The position numbers and the translations under genes were made by a program. Positions 31,105-31,950 of a stretch of DNA of 31,950 bases are shown here, one piece after another. The notes beneath the pieces were generated by a model. The model worked only from the letters and a program-made list of their open reading frames with translations. It made no database searches and was not told the origin of the DNA. The DNA lies in assembly GCA_964456185.1 (NCBI GenBank), contig CAYVZZ010000013.1, positions 1 through 31,950 of the forward strand. Reading direction: 5' to 3'. Origin of the DNA: CAYVZZ01 sp964456185 (lineage in GTDB: Bacteria; Pseudomonadota; Gammaproteobacteria; Pseudomonadales; Alcanivoracaceae). Position 1 is the first letter of the stretch; every line of letters begins with the position of its first letter.

Positions 31105-31950
31105 ACTGCGTTTCTTTATGGCGTGTGGCTTGGCTGCATTGCTCGCCGCCTGCTCGACCACGACCAATACCGCCAGCACAGCAGCCGGGTTTCCGCATTC
31201 CTTGGCGCACATTGACATGGCCAGCACCACGCCATCCTTGGACATTAAACGCTGGACAACAGACACCGGCAGCCAGGTGTCATTTGTGCGCAACCCGTCA
31301 CTGCCCATGCTGGACATCCAGCTCACCTTTGCGGCGGGCTCCAGTCGTGACGGTGGCGTGCCCGGGCTGGCCGCCTTGACCAGCAGCTTGATTGGCGAAA
31401 CCACCCAAAGCGGCCTGGACAGTGATGCCATTGCCAAGCAATTCGACAACCACGGCGCCCGCCTTTCGGCGGGCAGCTATCACGATATGGGCGTCATTCA
31501 CCTGCGCAGTCTCACCGATCCGGAATACCTCAAGCCCAATATCAACTTGCTGTTACAGGTGCTAAAACCGGCCTTTACCCCAAAAGACCTCACGCGTATT
31601 CGCACGCAAATGTTGCAAGGGTTACGCATGAGCAAGCAGGTACCTGGCCCGCAAGCCAGCAAGGCTTTCATGAAGACTATTTTCGGCGAGCATCCTTATG
31701 CACACCCGTCCAGCGGCACGCTTACCAGCTTGCCGGACATTGAGCGCGAGCAACTCAAGGCGTTTTACCAGCAGTTTTATGCGGCGGGTAATGTGGTCAT
31801 TGCCCTAGTGGGTGATATCACCCAAGCTAAGGCGAAGCAGCTGGCCAACCGCATTAGCACGGCACTCCCCCAAGGCGACCATGCGGCCGTTTTACCCAAA
31901 GCCCAGCCGGTTGATCATCGCCAGTTGATTCATGTGCCCTTCCAGTCGAG
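31097..31950 (+). CDS. M16 family peptidase-like lipoprotein, non-catalytic subunit (partial)
   Basis: The frame runs off the window with 284 codons visible. The start ATG at 31097 has AGGAG eight bases upstream and overlaps the preceding stop by eight bases. A lipobox LAAC gives lipidated Cys19 after a short basic N-terminus (MNKLRFFMACGLAALLAAC). The mature protein has the M16 fold: LDIQLTFAAGSSRDG, then GVPGLAALTSSLIGE where a catalytic subunit would have HXXEH, so the zinc motif is absent. Later family features include FGEHPYAHPSSGT and QFYAAGNVVIALVGDI. It is probably the structural partner of the catalytic M16 subunit, tethered to the membrane. Confidence 0.9.
   Translation, partial: MNKLRFFMACGLAALLAACSTTTNTASTAAGFPHSLAHIDMASTTPSLDIKRWTTDTGSQVSFVRNPSLPMLDIQLTFAAGSSRDGGVPGLAALTSSLIGETTQSGLDSDAIAKQFDNHGARLSAGSYHDMGVIHLRSLTDPEYLKPNINLLLQVLKPAFTPKDLTRIRTQMLQGLRMSKQVPGPQASKAFMKTIFGEHPYAHPSSGTLTSLPDIEREQLKAFYQQFYAAGNVVIALVGDITQAKAKQLANRISTALPQGDHAAVLPKAQPVDHRQLIHVPFQS

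Noticed and set aside
1..31950. rRNA, tRNA, CRISPR arrays, insertion sequences, prophage genes
   Set aside because: Looked for on both strands; no cloverleaf-like gene, regular spaced repeats, transposase, integrase or phage structural gene was recognised.

Overview
The window is chromosomal DNA of a gammaproteobacterium, apparently from a draft or metagenomic assembly because it holds two 10-N gaps. Three things point to Gammaproteobacteria. The lipopolysaccharide gene waaC, ubiA, slyX and an E. coli-like rpoH are present. The yicC / rph-pyrE order matches E. coli. A type IV minor pilin cluster (fimT-pilV-pilW) sits at the left end. Genus cannot be fixed from the sequence alone. Gene density is high, many start/stop codons overlap (ATGA or TAATG), and no gene-free stretch exceeds about 200 bp. 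No rRNA, tRNA, CRISPR array or IS element was seen.

Layout. 1-1127 (minus): minor pilin operon fimT-pilV-pilW (pilW cut by the window edge). 1288-2580 (minus): an alpha/beta hydrolase fused to a C-terminal PilZ-like, potentially c-di-GMP-binding, domain. 2726-6364 (plus): proA-nadD, then a nested inverted repeat, then lipB-lipA (lipoate synthesis). 6433-7608 (plus): a Cys/Met-metabolism PLP enzyme. 7662-9897 (plus): a perfect CIRCE operator in front of an rpoH-DUF423-trmB-slyX operon. 9907-11532 (minus): ubiA followed by a NYN/OST-HTH RNase-like gene. 11619-13190 (minus): a membrane-anchored FMN glutamate-synthase-like protein, divergent from a YciA-type thioesterase (13312). 13773-14663 (plus): an orphan periplasmic binding protein, convergent with uvrD (14660-16828, minus). 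17031-22829 (plus): a membrane PAS-PAS-GGDEF-EAL protein, waaC and an ABC exporter.

22834-24811 is the clearest accessory segment. It is an A+T-richer AbiE (type IV) toxin-antitoxin pair on the minus strand, bracketed by two 40-bp imperfect direct repeats. The right copy includes the stop codon of a glutathione S-transferase gene (24802-25410, minus). 25595-27500 holds a DUF5924/DUF2914-like membrane protein and yicC, both broken by the assembly gaps. 27606-29672 (plus) is rph-pyrE plus a secreted coiled-coil protein. 29758-31950 (plus) is a pair of M16 peptidase-family genes: a zinc-binding subunit and an apparently non-catalytic lipoprotein subunit that runs off the end.

The most noteworthy points are the CIRCE/HrcA operator on the heat-shock sigma factor gene, the repeat-bracketed AbiE insertion at the gst 3' end, the hydrolase-PilZ fusion beside pilin genes, the degenerate GGDEF motif with an intact EAL domain, and the cruciform-like repeat at a nadD/lipB junction where other gammaproteobacteria usually carry a block of cell-wall genes.
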